This document shows positions 1-7,556 of a stretch of DNA of 44,536 nucleotides, one piece after another. This DNA comes from Clostridia bacterium (GTDB taxonomy: Bacteria > Bacillota > Clostridia > Oscillospirales > Acutalibacteraceae): contig JAKSQP010000019.1 of the NCBI GenBank assembly GCA_024404025.1, forward strand, positions 1 to 44,536. The letters are read 5' to 3'. Every line of letters starts with the position of its first letter. The first letter of the stretch is position 1. The notes below the pieces were generated by a model that was given only the letters and a program-made list of their open reading frames with translations, searched no databases and was not told the DNA's origin. Made by a program: the position numbers and the translations under genes.

Positions 1-65
1 CCTTTTGGGCTGTTGCGGTCTGTATAATCGGAATTGGTGCTGTGTTCGCATTGGCATTGATATAA
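1..65 (+). pseudogene. 3' end of wall-anchor remnant (module copy cut by window edge)
   Basis: The reading frame that ends in TAA at 63-65 encodes only a hydrophobic tail (FWAVAVCIIGIGAVFALALI). The same tail follows an IPDTG motif in the complete module copies at 1683-1879 and 13801-13997. The first 519 bases of the window match 1815-2333 as far as I can read, so this is the right end of another copy of the repeated module. The positively charged residues normally found after the membrane segment of a sortase substrate are missing because the stop comes first. Confidence 0.55.
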
Positions 66-71
66 AGAAAA

Positions 72-104
72 AGCTCCTGCCGAGAGCAATTCTCAGCAGG
101 AGCT
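72..104 (-). terminator. Rho-independent terminator of DUF6273 gene A
   Basis: AGCTCCTGC pairs with GCAGGAGCT around a short loop. On the minus strand the stem is followed by TTTTTCTTT. It sits just after the stop codon of the gene at 114-1577. The same hairpin recurs after paralogues B and C. Confidence 0.85.
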
Positions 105-113
105 AATAAATTA

Positions 114-1577
114 TTACGGTTTTACTTCAACCTTCGGGAGTGATTTAAACAAGCCTTTGAAGAACGCTATAAGCTTCTTGAAAAATCCGGCGTTGCAGGT
201 AATCTTTCCGCCGTCTTTTGAAAGTTCGTTTCCGTTTGAATCCTTCTGAACCTTGCCGTTTGCATCAATTACTTTTACGGTATAGTTGATATCGGACTTG
301 ATTTCACCATATTCGTATGAAACGGATTTGTTGTCACCCTCGGCAACCTTCTGACTGCCGAGATAAATCGCAAGCTTGCAGTCATCGGGTACACCGGCTG
401 CGGTTGCGGTTGCTGTGATTGTTACAATGCTGCGGTAATCGATGGTCTGTGCAGAAGCAGTCTTTACTATCGTTCCCGTTTCTGTCACATCAGATTGAAA
501 GATGTCAGATGACAGATTAAAATTCAAAGCGGGACGCACGCCGTAGGAAGTTTCATAAGTATAGTAGTAGTAGCCGACGAAGCCGCCGTAATCGACACTG
601 CATGATCTGTCGGAACGGAGGCCGGGCGAACGCAAATGCCAATAAGAGTTTCCATCATACGAACCGCCTGAACATACACTCAAACCCTGACATTTTGCGT
701 AGTCACTGCCCTTTGCTCTTCTGGAGGTGTCACTAACTGAAGTACTTGAGCTAAAACCGTAGCTTGTGTTAAGTGCATCATTGTACGAAAGCAGATATAT
801 TTTATCGTTTGTAGAAACACTGTTATATTCAGAATATGAGGTTGAATATGCACTGTTATCAAGGGTTGTATTCTGAATAATATTTTGCTGTGCAGGTGAG
901 AATGCCGTTTTATAAAAATCATCATTCAGCCATTTGCGAATTGAGCTTTCGGTATAATTATTTGCATAATAGGTTTTTGCGGAATTGCCGTAATATTCCG
1001 AATTAGCAGAAAGAATATAGTTATTAAATACCGGAGAATCAAGAATCGTTTCAGCCATTACCATTCCCGTCGCAGGGTCAAGAACACGCCATTTTATCGG
1101 CTCATATTTGAACCAATATATATTACCGCAGGTATAACCGTTTCTTTCTTGGTGTTGTGAAGAAGTAGATGTTGTGCTTTGATATCCCGTATAATACGGT
1201 CTGTAGCTGTCAAAGATTACTCCCCTGTATTTTGTGCCGCCGTACATCACATCGGTATATCTCATATAGTCTGACGGTGTCATCTGACCGTCATCCCATT
1301 CGCCCGTTCCGCTGTAATAACCATAAGAATTCCATCCGAGCGTATTACCCGCCGAGGATGTCAAAGCATCTGTTATTAATGTGTTGGTTTCTTTGCTTTG
1401 CGGATACCAGCCGAATTCGATAATGACGCCTTGGCTGTATGAGGTTACCTTTGCCGCGCTTGCTTTAACGCTGAATGCATCAAGCACCTCGGCAAATCCG
1501 CCTCCTCCGACGGCAACAGAGCCCAGCACCATAACGGCACAGAGCAGAAGTGATAAAAGCTTCTTTGAAAGTTTCAT
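114..1577 (-). CDS. Secreted DUF6273 (C-type-lectin-like) protein, paralogue A
   Basis: The product is 487 aa if translation starts at the ATG at 1577; a TTG lies directly upstream, but the ATG sits 9 nt from GAGG. An N-terminal signal peptide (KKLLSLLLCAVMVLGSVAV) leads to an AXA-like site near residue 42. Residues of about 50-360 form the DUF6273 domain, with the family motifs WFKYEP, KWRVLD, SSIRKWL, LRSPG and GVRPAL. An Ig-like domain follows (about 365-460), then an aromatic amphipathic tail (FFKKLIAFFKGLF). Function is unknown; secretion and lectin-like fold are inferred. Roughly the first 130 and last 120 residues match paralogue B, while the centre is clearly different. The GxYGVRPAL loop carries the variable codons described under findings. 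The gene is single, with its own promoter and terminator. Confidence 0.85.
   Translation of the reverse strand: MKLSKKLLSLLLCAVMVLGSVAVGGGGFAEVLDAFSVKASAAKVTSYSQGVIIEFGWYPQSKETNTLITDALTSSAGNTLGWNSYGYYSGTGEWDDGQMTPSDYMRYTDVMYGGTKYRGVIFDSYRPYYTGYQSTTSTSSQHQERNGYTCGNIYWFKYEPIKWRVLDPATGMVMAETILDSPVFNNYILSANSEYYGNSAKTYYANNYTESSIRKWLNDDFYKTAFSPAQQNIIQNTTLDNSAYSTSYSEYNSVSTNDKIYLLSYNDALNTSYGFSSSTSVSDTSRRAKGSDYAKCQGLSVCSGGSYDGNSYWHLRSPGLRSDRSCSVDYGGFVGYYYYTYETSYGVRPALNFNLSSDIFQSDVTETGTIVKTASAQTIDYRSIVTITATATAAGVPDDCKLAIYLGSQKVAEGDNKSVSYEYGEIKSDINYTVKVIDANGKVQKDSNGNELSKDGGKITCNAGFFKKLIAFFKGLFKSLPKVEVKP
540..623 (-). other. Candidate hypervariable loop of paralogue A
   Basis: These 28 codons lie between RSP and GVRPAL. 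Most end in C or T (GGC, CTC, CGT, TCC, GAC, GTC, GAT, TAC, TTC, TAT), giving a G/S/D/Y-rich surface. Position and composition match loops 2354-2440 and 14444-14539. This fits the variable region of a diversity-generating retroelement, but no template is present in the window. Confidence 0.5.
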
Positions 1578-1610
1578 CAAACACTACCTCACTTTATCTG
1601 TAATATTTTC

Positions 1611-1639
1611 ATTGTAACAACTTTATTCAAAATAAGCAA
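1611..1639 (-). promoter_or_regulatory. Promoter of DUF6273 gene A
   Basis: Reading the minus strand, TTGCTT (1639-1634) and TACAAT (1616-1611) are separated by 17 nt. This is a good sigma-A type promoter 34 nt before the ATG. The same arrangement is conserved upstream of paralogues B and C. Confidence 0.75.
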
Positions 1640-1682
1640 TACATTCCGCAAATAATTCACCATTACAGAAAGGGGGACAAAT

Positions 1683-1879
1683 ATGCCCAATAAATACGAA
1701 GAATACTATGAATTAGCCGGATAATCTAAGAGCCGGAAATCTCCGTTCCTGCTGAGAACTCCATTGAATACGATGGACCTCAGATTGAAATCCCTGATAC
1801 CGGCAGTAATAATCCCTTTTGGGCTGTTGCGGTCTGTATAATCGGAATTGGTGCTGTGTTCGCATTGGCATTGATATAA
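1683..1879 (+). pseudogene. Small wall-anchored protein gene, broken (module copy)
   Basis: A strong site (AGAAAGGGGG) precedes an ATG that opens MPNKYEEYYELAG and then stops. In a shifted frame the rest reads as an acidic linker, IEIPDTG, a membrane segment (AVAVCIIGIGAVFALALI) and TAA. IPDTG followed by a hydrophobic stretch resembles a sortase signal (xPxTG). Joining the two frames would give a peptide of about 69 aa, so either one base or a long middle part has been lost. This copy has an extra in-frame TAA (ATC TAA GAG) where the copies at 6497 and 13801 read ATC GAA GAG. It diverges from DUF6273 gene A across a roughly 100-bp spacer. Confidence 0.55.
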
Positions 1880-1885
1880 AGAAAA

Positions 1886-1918
1886 AGCTCCTGCCGAGAG
1901 CAATTCTCAGCAGGAGCT
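1886..1918 (-). terminator. Rho-independent terminator of DUF6273 gene B
   Basis: This has the same stem as at 72-104 (AGCTCCTGC with GCAGGAGCT) and a T-rich run on the minus strand. It separates the wall-anchor remnant from paralogue B. Confidence 0.85.
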
Positions 1919-1927
1919 AATAAATTA

Positions 1928-3394
1928 TTACGGTTTTACTTCAACCTTCGGGAGTGATTTAAACAAGCCTTTGAAGAACGCTATAAGCTTCTTGAAAAAT
2001 CCGGCGTTGCAGGTAATCTTTCCGCCGTCTTTTGAAAGTTCGTTTCCGTTTGAATCCTTCTGAACCTTGCCGTTTGCATCAATTACTTTTACGGTATAGT
2101 TGATATCGGACTTGATTTCACCATATTCGTATGAAACGGATTTGTTGTCACCCTCGGCAACCTTCTGACTGCCGAGATAAATCGCAAGCTTGCAGTCATC
2201 GGGTACACCGGCTGCGGTTGCGGTTGCTGTGATTGTTACAATGCTGCGGTAATCGATGGTCTGTGCAGAAGCAGTCTTTACTATCGTTCCCGTTTCTGTC
2301 ACATCAGATTGAAAGATGTCAGATGACAGATTAAGTTTTAAAGCCGGACGTACGCCTCCGCCAGTGTAATAGACAAGGCAGTAGCCGCCGTAGCTGTAGC
2401 CGACGCTGCTGACTCCGCACGCATAGCTGGAAGTGTAATCGGGCGAGCGCAGCCACCAAAAAGAGTTTCCGTCGTATTCATTTCCGTCATTGCAAACATA
2501 AAGTCCCTGACACTTTGCGTAATCCGTTCCCTTTGCTCTTCTTGCGGGATCATATTCATATTCGTCAGAATTAAAACCATATTCGGTATTTTTTACTTCA
2601 TCATAAGAGAGCAGGAATACCTTGTCGCTTGAATTCTGACTGTCGAATGAGGAATCCCAAGGACAACTGTTGTCACAGTTATACTTCAGCAGCTTGTTTT
2701 GCTGACTTTCGCTGAATGCGGTGGCATAGAAATCCTCTGTGAGCCACTTACGGATTGAGCTGTTATAGTAATCATTTGCGTAATTTGTGTGTGCTTCATT
2801 GCCGTAGTATTCATCTGAGCCTGTATCGTACCAGATATAATTGTTATATGCCTGGGAATCAATAATGCTCTCGCACATCACAAGACCCGTGCTTGAATCA
2901 AGCACTCTCCACACAAGCGGCTCATATTTGAACCAGTATGTCTTTCCGTATGTATAGTCGTTGTCATCCTGATAGGTGCTGGCTGAAGTTGTTGACCGGT
3001 ATCCGGTGTAATATGGTCTGTAGCTGTCAAACACAACTCCTCTGTATTTTGTGCTGCCGTACATCACATCGGTATATCTCATATAGTCTGACGGTGTCAT
3101 CTGACCGTCATCCCATTCGCCCGTTCCGCTGTAATAACCATAAGAATTCCATCCGAGCGTATTACCCGCCGAGGATGTCAAAGCATCTGTTATTAATGTG
3201 TTGGTTTCTTTGCTTTGCGGATACCAGCCGAATTCGATAATGACGCCTTGGCTGTATGAGGTTACCTTTGCCGCGCTTGCTTTAACGCTGAATGCATCAA
3301 GCACCTCGGCAAATCCGCCTCCTCCGACGGCAACAGAGCCCAGCACCATAACGGCACAGAGCAGAAGTGATAAAAGCTTCTTTGAAAGTTTCAT
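1928..3394 (-). CDS. Secreted DUF6273 (C-type-lectin-like) protein, paralogue B
   Basis: The product is 488 aa from the ATG at 3394 (GAGG 9 nt upstream). It has the same signal peptide, DUF6273 domain, Ig-like segment and FFKKLIAFFKGLF tail as paralogue A. Its N-terminal 130 and C-terminal 120 residues are essentially those of A. Its central part (EPLVWRVLDSSTGLVM, SSIRKWLTEDFYATAF, NSCPWDSSFDSQNSSD) is instead shared with paralogue C, so the gene is a mosaic. The loop before GVRPAL differs from both. Likely an exported surface or secreted binding protein; ligand unknown. It has its own promoter and terminator. Confidence 0.85.
   Translation of the reverse strand: MKLSKKLLSLLLCAVMVLGSVAVGGGGFAEVLDAFSVKASAAKVTSYSQGVIIEFGWYPQSKETNTLITDALTSSAGNTLGWNSYGYYSGTGEWDDGQMTPSDYMRYTDVMYGSTKYRGVVFDSYRPYYTGYRSTTSASTYQDDNDYTYGKTYWFKYEPLVWRVLDSSTGLVMCESIIDSQAYNNYIWYDTGSDEYYGNEAHTNYANDYYNSSIRKWLTEDFYATAFSESQQNKLLKYNCDNSCPWDSSFDSQNSSDKVFLLSYDEVKNTEYGFNSDEYEYDPARRAKGTDYAKCQGLYVCNDGNEYDGNSFWWLRSPDYTSSYACGVSSVGYSYGGYCLVYYTGGGVRPALKLNLSSDIFQSDVTETGTIVKTASAQTIDYRSIVTITATATAAGVPDDCKLAIYLGSQKVAEGDNKSVSYEYGEIKSDINYTVKVIDANGKVQKDSNGNELSKDGGKITCNAGFFKKLIAFFKGLFKSLPKVEVKP
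2354..2440 (-). other. Candidate hypervariable loop of paralogue B
   Basis: There are 29 codons between RSP and GVRPAL. Compared with paralogue C over the first 17 codons, nine differ (for example GAT/TAT, TAC/GAC, ACT/GGT, AGC/CGC, GTC/GAC). None differs at the third base, and the constant codons GCG TGC GGA GTC are untouched. This is the footprint expected from mutation of AAY codons in a template. Confidence 0.6.
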
Positions 3395-3427
3395 CAAACA
3401 CTACCTCGCTTTATCTATAATATTTTC

Positions 3428-3456
3428 ATTATAACAATTTTATTCAAAATAAGCAA
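3428..3456 (-). promoter_or_regulatory. Promoter of DUF6273 gene B
   Basis: On the minus strand TTGCTT (3456-3451) and TATAAT (3433-3428) are 17 nt apart. It is a near copy of the promoter at 1611-1639 with a consensus -10 box. Confidence 0.8.
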
Positions 3457-3500
3457 TACATTCCGCAAATAATTCACCATCAAAGAAAGGGGGGGCAAAT

Positions 3501-3541
3501 ATGCCCGACAAATACGAAGAATACTATGAATTAGCCGGATA
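3501..3541 (+). pseudogene. Leader of the wall-anchor module, cut at a foreign junction
   Basis: After AGAAAGGGGGGG, the ATG at 3501 opens MPDKYEEYYELAG. The sequence then passes at GGATA directly into a fragment of an amide hydrolase gene. The module's own 3' part (IPDTG and membrane segment) is missing here. Confidence 0.5.
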
Positions 3542-4001
3542 TCACTACCACAACGGCCATACGGCTTGTGCTTGACAAGGCGGCTTCAACGGATGAGGCG
3601 GTTAATCTTCTGAAAAAATACGATATGCATTTTCCAAAGGACAGATGATACATTTTGCCATTTCCGATGCATCGGGAAAAAACGTGGCGGTTGAATACAT
3701 CAACGGAGAAATGTGCGTTACGCAAACAAAGGTAATGACAAATTTTTATCTCACCGAAGGTGAAAAATACGGTATCGGCTCAAAGCAATCTCACACGAGA
3801 TACGACATACTGACGTCTTTGCTTGAAGAAAAAGAAAATATCGGTCAAAACGGAATGAGAGATGCACTCTCCTCCGTAAGCAAAAAGAATTTCGGCGAAT
3901 TTATGTCAACGGAATGGTCGGCAGTCTTTGATAAAACAAATCTGACTGTCACATATTATCACAGAGAAAACTACGAAAAAGGATACAGGATAGAATTATG
4001 A
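3540..4001 (+). pseudogene. Linear amide C-N hydrolase (bile salt hydrolase / penicillin V acylase family), truncated and frameshifted
   Basis: The frame from 3540 reads DITTTTAIRLVLDKAAS and continues to LLKKYDMHF, then stops at TGA. One base later the frame continues MIHFAISDASGKNVAVEYI, then STEWSAVFD and YYHRENYEKGYRIEL, to a stop at 4001. These are the conserved second-half motifs of the Ntn-hydrolase family acting on conjugated bile salts, penicillin V or acyl amides. A run of four T, where five would keep the frame, explains the break. The N-terminal half, including the catalytic Cys after the initiator Met, is absent and replaced by the repeat module. The gene cannot be active. Its 3' end overlaps the next gene by ATGA. 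Confidence 0.75.
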
Positions 4002-4204
4002 TTCAGGAAAAAATTGACAGAATAAATGAGCTTGCAAGAAAATCAAGGACTACCGAAGGACTTACCGAGGAAGAAAAAGCAGAGCAGAAGATATTAAGGG
4101 ATGAGTACATTCAGTCCTTTAAGGCATCTCTGACGGGTACCCTTGAAAACACCTATATAGTTGACGCAAAAGGCAACAAAACAAAGGTCACAAAGAAAAA
4201 ATAA
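3998..4204 (+). CDS. DUF896 / UPF0291 family small protein
   Basis: 68 aa, starting MIQEKIDRINELARK, with EGLTEEEKAEQ, LRDEYI and a final IVDAKGNKTKVTKKK. This is the standard length and motif order of the DUF896 (YnzC-like) family: short, charged, helical, cytoplasmic proteins of Firmicutes with no established biochemical role. The ATG overlaps the stop of the broken amide hydrolase by four bases, so both probably belonged to one transcript. A bidirectional terminator follows 13 nt downstream. The gene appears intact, but its expression now depends on whatever promoter survives upstream. Confidence 0.85.
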   Translation: MIQEKIDRINELARKSRTTEGLTEEEKAEQKILRDEYIQSFKASLTGTLENTYIVDAKGNKTKVTKKK

Positions 4205-4216
4205 AAGATACGGAAA

Positions 4217-4252
4217 AGCCCTGCCCACAATGGTGAGCAGGGCTGAATTTTT
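4217..4252. terminator. Bidirectional terminator between convergent genes
   Basis: AGCCCTGC (4217-4224) pairs with GCAGGGCT (4237-4244). GAATTTTT follows on the plus strand and CTTTTCC on the minus strand. It serves the DUF896 gene and the convergent secreted-protein gene. Confidence 0.85.
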
Positions 4253-5375
4253 ACACAGGCATACCGTTGGGATATTTGATTTTCATAAACAGATTATGGA
4301 AGAACGTTGCGATACCCGAGAAAAAGCTGCCCTCTGCACGAACAGAATAGGTGCACTGATAATAACCGTCCCGCTGATATTGACCGGGTGTTGTATTGAC
4401 CCATTCAACTTTATTTCCGTTTACTGTAAATGTAATATTTTCGTCAGGAACGTAACCCTCATTAAAGTAAACTTTGAAGGCAATCATATAGGAATTACCA
4501 CCGTAGAATTTTGTTCCCCATATACCCGTTTCGTTCTCAAAAACAAGATTGTCGATAAGATAAACGGCTTTCACGGTTACACCTTCTGTATCCGTTGTAA
4601 AATTACCGGCAGATGATATATAATCAGCTGTTTTTTGACCGTGCTTGGGAAGATTCAGTTTTACATTAACTTTTTTTACCGATATATCGTTACGTACAAG
4701 ACTGATTTCTGTATAAGCATAGCTTGCTATTGCATTGCTGAACTTAAACACGTGGGAAAGATCACCGGTGAATGTATAGGAGGATTTCTCTTGTGCGGCT
4801 GCTACCATCATTAAAATATACTGCTCATAGGTTATACCCTGTGCGGCTAACATGGTATTTAACTTTTCCTTATCGGAATCGTAAGCAGCGTAAAATGCAT
4901 TTTTAAGCTTTTCGGCATCACTTGTATTCGTTACCTTAAACTGCCATTTCTCTGTGGACGGAGCAAGCTTACCGTCAGCAACATCGTTGATATTAAGTGT
5001 TTTCTTAACGGAAGTTGCCTCCGCAATCTGCTTATCGGCGGAATCTTTTGCATATACTCTCAGCTCAAACTCGGCATCACCGGAAATGCCCCTGTCTTTG
5101 ATACCGGCAGCAGCTATTGCCGCCATGTAGGGCATCATTTTCTCGTGGGTAATTGTTTCGTTAGGTGTTGAGCCGTAGCCCCATATCATGGAACCGTTTA
5201 TATAGATGGTGTAATAATATCTCGCCGCACCCTCAAAGCTGAAGCTTGCGGAAAAATCGTCATTCCATTTAAGGTCGGTAAGCGGTGGAAGGGCTGCAAA
5301 TACGGAAACGGAAAATGCGCTGAAAAGCATAAGAACTGCAAGTAAAGCGGCAATAATTGATTTTGTTGTTTTCAT
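4251..5375 (-). CDS. Secreted protein of unknown function with aromatic C-terminal tail
   Basis: 374 aa. Residues 1-28 are a clear signal peptide (KSIIAALLAVLMLFSAFSV, cut near VFA-A). An AAAGGAG site lies 8 nt before the ATG. The N-terminal part (LKWNDDFSASFSFEG) resembles a fibronectin-like beta strand pair, followed by a helical stretch near residues 140-190 and a beta-rich end. I do not recognise a family. The last 27 residues (SFFSGIATFFHNLFMKI) repeat the FFxxIxxFFxxLF pattern that ends the DUF6273 proteins, so this gene probably shares their export or anchoring route. It ends in a bidirectional terminator and stands alone. Confidence 0.8.
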   Translation of the reverse strand: MKTTKSIIAALLAVLMLFSAFSVSVFAALPPLTDLKWNDDFSASFSFEGAARYYYTIYINGSMIWGYGSTPNETITHEKMMPYMAAIAAAGIKDRGISGDAEFELRVYAKDSADKQIAEATSVKKTLNINDVADGKLAPSTEKWQFKVTNTSDAEKLKNAFYAAYDSDKEKLNTMLAAQGITYEQYILMMVAAAQEKSSYTFTGDLSHVFKFSNAIASYAYTEISLVRNDISVKKVNVKLNLPKHGQKTADYISSAGNFTTDTEGVTVKAVYLIDNLVFENETGIWGTKFYGGNSYMIAFKVYFNEGYVPDENITFTVNGNKVEWVNTTPGQYQRDGYYQCTYSVRAEGSFFSGIATFFHNLFMKIKYPNGMPV

Positions 5376-5540
5376 TATCTGTTCTCCTTTAAATATTTAT
5401 TTAATTAGTCGATTGTAAAACTCAAAATACCCAATAAAATCAATGGCAAATGAGTGAATTACCAACTGGTTTTTCTCCACTTTTATGGTATAATTGTAAG
5501 TGTAAAAAAAGAAAAAGCACAAAAAAGAGGAGAAAAAATC

Positions 5541-6239
5541 ATGCGAAATAAATGCGTGCAGATGACATTATCTGACATCTACAACGATGTGTCCGAAACC
5601 ATAGAGAATCAAAAGCCTGAATTAATACATCTCTTGGATGAACACATTGATTTTGACAGTTTGATACCGTCAGATTTTAAATTTGCATTCTATCATCGTT
5701 ATGGTAGAAGCAATGTATATAGTCTTGAAAGTTTTGTCAGAGCTTTGACTCTTCAAAGACTTGTGGGTATTACTACTGATAAACTACTGATCGCAATCCT
5801 TAATTTAAGCTTTGAACTTCGAGATTTTTGTGGACTCGATAAAGTTCCTGATGGCTCTCAGTTTTCTCGCTTCAGAAAAAATCACTGTAATCAGTTAAAG
5901 AAAATGTTTGAATACTTAGTTGATTTAACAGAACCAATTTGCCGCGAAATCAACTCTAAAAAAGCTGATTATTTGATTTATGACACTACCGGCATTGAAC
6001 TTCGTGTTGCTGAAAACAATCCAAAATTTATGAATACGAAACTCAAGGAAGCAAAAAAATTAGCTAAAGCAAACACAGAATACGATCCTTACCGTGGTGT
6101 CTATAACTTATTGCCTGATGTTTCTCTCACTAATGAAGATACCAAACAACAACACATCAATGGTCATTTCTGTTATGCCATGAAGCTTGGTATAAAAAAA
6201 CCTGAACTTTACAAAAGTATCAGAAAACTTATTGCGTAA
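5541..6239 (+). pseudogene. Truncated DDE transposase (DUF772 type, IS1182/IS5-like)
   Basis: Translation starts at 5541 after AAAGAGGAG. The 232-aa product has a DUF772-like N-terminus (SLESFVRALTLQRLVGIT, SQFSRFRKNH), the first catalytic Asp in YDTTGIELR, and the conserved GHFCYAMKLGI. In full-length relatives another 200 or more residues follow, with the remaining acidic residues. Here the frame ends 15 residues after LGI, so the enzyme is non-functional. A second, shorter copy of its 3' end lies at 13472-13565. I could not assign terminal inverted repeats. Confidence 0.75.
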
Positions 6240-6455
6240 CTCATACTTGAATATATGCTTTTTGAGAGGACGGTATTTACTGACCTCTATCTTGTCGTGC
6301 CCGAATTTGCATTTTTTATCACCATCTTGGATTTGCGGACCCGAGCCTCTTTTTTTACCGTTTTTTCTCGGACTTTTACAATCGCCTATCTATAATATTT
6401 TTATTATAACAACATTACGCAAAATAAGCAATACATTCCGCAAATAATTCACCAT
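6146..6455 (+). repeat. 310-bp direct repeat, left copy (transposase 3' end, downstream tail and spacer)
   Basis: Matches 13472-13781 at a constant offset of 7326 with only a few substitutions. It holds the last 30 codons of the transposase, about 155 bp of T-rich tail without a recognisable gene, and the module spacer with a TATAAT-like box. The small plus-strand frames in it have no start signal or homology, so I do not call a gene. Confidence 0.8.
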
Positions 6456-6477
6456 CATTCCGCAAATAATTCACCAT
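6434..6477 (+). repeat. 22-bp tandem duplication
   Basis: The 22-bp unit (starts CATTCCGCAAATA, ends ATTCACCAT) occurs twice in direct succession. All other module copies have it once, so this is a local duplication. Confidence 0.9.
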
Positions 6478-6496
6478 TACAGAAAGGGGGACAAAT

Positions 6497-6682
6497 ATGC
6501 CCAATAAATACGAAGAATACTATGAATTAGCCGGATAATCGAAGAGCCGGAAATCTCCGTTCCTGCTGAGAACACCATTGAGTATGATGAGCCTCGGATT
6601 GAAATCCCTGATACCGGCAGTAATAATCCCTTTTGGGCTGTTGCGGTCTGTATAATCGGAATTGGTGCTGTGTTCGCATTGG
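6497..6682 (+). pseudogene. Wall-anchor remnant fused to a DUF6273 fragment
   Basis: It starts MPNKYEEYYELAG then stops. The second frame is open through EEPEISVPAENTIEYDEP, IEIPDTG and most of the membrane segment. At CATTGG it passes directly into minus-strand DUF6273 sequence. The shared CATTG at the junction suggests a microhomology deletion that removed the tail, the terminator and the 3' part of the neighbouring gene. Confidence 0.55.
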
Positions 6683-7080
6683 CGTAGTATTCACTCGATG
6701 TGCTCTTTGAGCCTGCACCATACCAGATATAATTGTTATATGCCTGGGAATCAATAATGCTCTCGCACATCACAAGACCCGTGCTTGAATCAAGCACTCT
6801 CCACACAAGCGGCTCATATTTGAACCAATAAGTATTGCCGACTGTGTAGCCGTTGTCATCCTGTTGGGTGTCGGCAGAAGTTGTTGACGCATCTTCTGTC
6901 CAACATGGTCTGTATGTGCTGAATTTAACACCTCTGTATTTTTCCGGAACAGATCCGTTCATTACTGTTACATCACAATACATCATATAATCAGCCGAGG
7001 ACATCTGACCGTCATCATAGTTACCCGTTCCGCTGTAATACTTATATGATTTCCAGCCCGTTGCCTTGGCAGCGACCGTT
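6683..7080 (-). pseudogene. DUF6273 fragment, both ends missing
   Basis: It encodes only an internal stretch corresponding to about residues 68-195 of paralogue C: GWKSYKYYSGTG, DGQMSSADYMMYC, YWFKYEPLVWRVLD, AYNNYIWYG. There is no signal peptide or promoter, and the lectin-like C-terminal half is gone. The frame is preceded by a TGA and runs into the wall-anchor remnant. It is a deletion derivative of a paralogue C-like gene. Confidence 0.8.
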
Positions 7081-7167
7081 TTGTCTTTGTTGCTTTTTTC
7101 GTTTTTTAGTCAAAAGCTACGATGTGTTAAACATAATTTAACCTCCCTTTTATATTTTCGGGCAAAA

Positions 7168-7476
7168 GAAAACAGCCGTGGTAAAGGCGGTGCAAATTAG
7201 GGAAAAATCGTCTGAAAACGCATCTTTCAGCGAATAACTGCTTCAAAAGCGAGCAACATACGCCAGTATGCTGCTCGCTTTTTCATTGTTCTTCATCTGA
7301 AATCTGTTGTTTTCAGATACATAGTAGTTTTGAATGTGATAGAATCAGACTTAAACGCCGCTGATAAAATCGTAGGAATACTTTGTGTATTCCGAGATTT
7401 TTCAGCAAGTTTAAGGCGATTATAGCCATTCAAAACCGGTTTCTCCCTAAATTGCACCGCCTAAAACGACTGTTTT
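7168..7476. repeat. Two-hairpin palindromic element 1 (MITE-like)
   Basis: The ends pair: GGCGGTGCAAATTAGGGA at 7186-7203 with its near-perfect complement at 7444-7461, extended outward by AAAACAG and CTGTTTT. Inside are two long imperfect hairpins, 7211-7317 (tip CATACGCCAGTATG) and 7327-7436 (tip AATACTTTGTGTATT). No gene is present in 7081-7556 and the element fills most of that gap. It resembles a non-autonomous mobile element or a large structured RNA. Confidence 0.7.
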
Positions 7477-7556
7477 TTCAATATCAGATTTGAATAGCCC
7501 TTTCACTTATATATGGCATGAAAAAGACGAAATGTTTCCCGGTTTCCGAAAAAATA

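Noticed and set aside
1169..1617. Plus-strand open frames over the 5' part of DUF6273 gene A, repeated at 2938-3434 over gene B
   Set aside because: They are antisense to clear secreted-protein genes, lack ribosome-binding sites, and recur only because the genes are near-identical.
6232..6447. 71-codon plus-strand frame, repeated at 13513-13773
   Set aside because: T-rich repeat sequence downstream of the truncated transposase; no start signal, no homology; repeated only as part of the duplicated segment.
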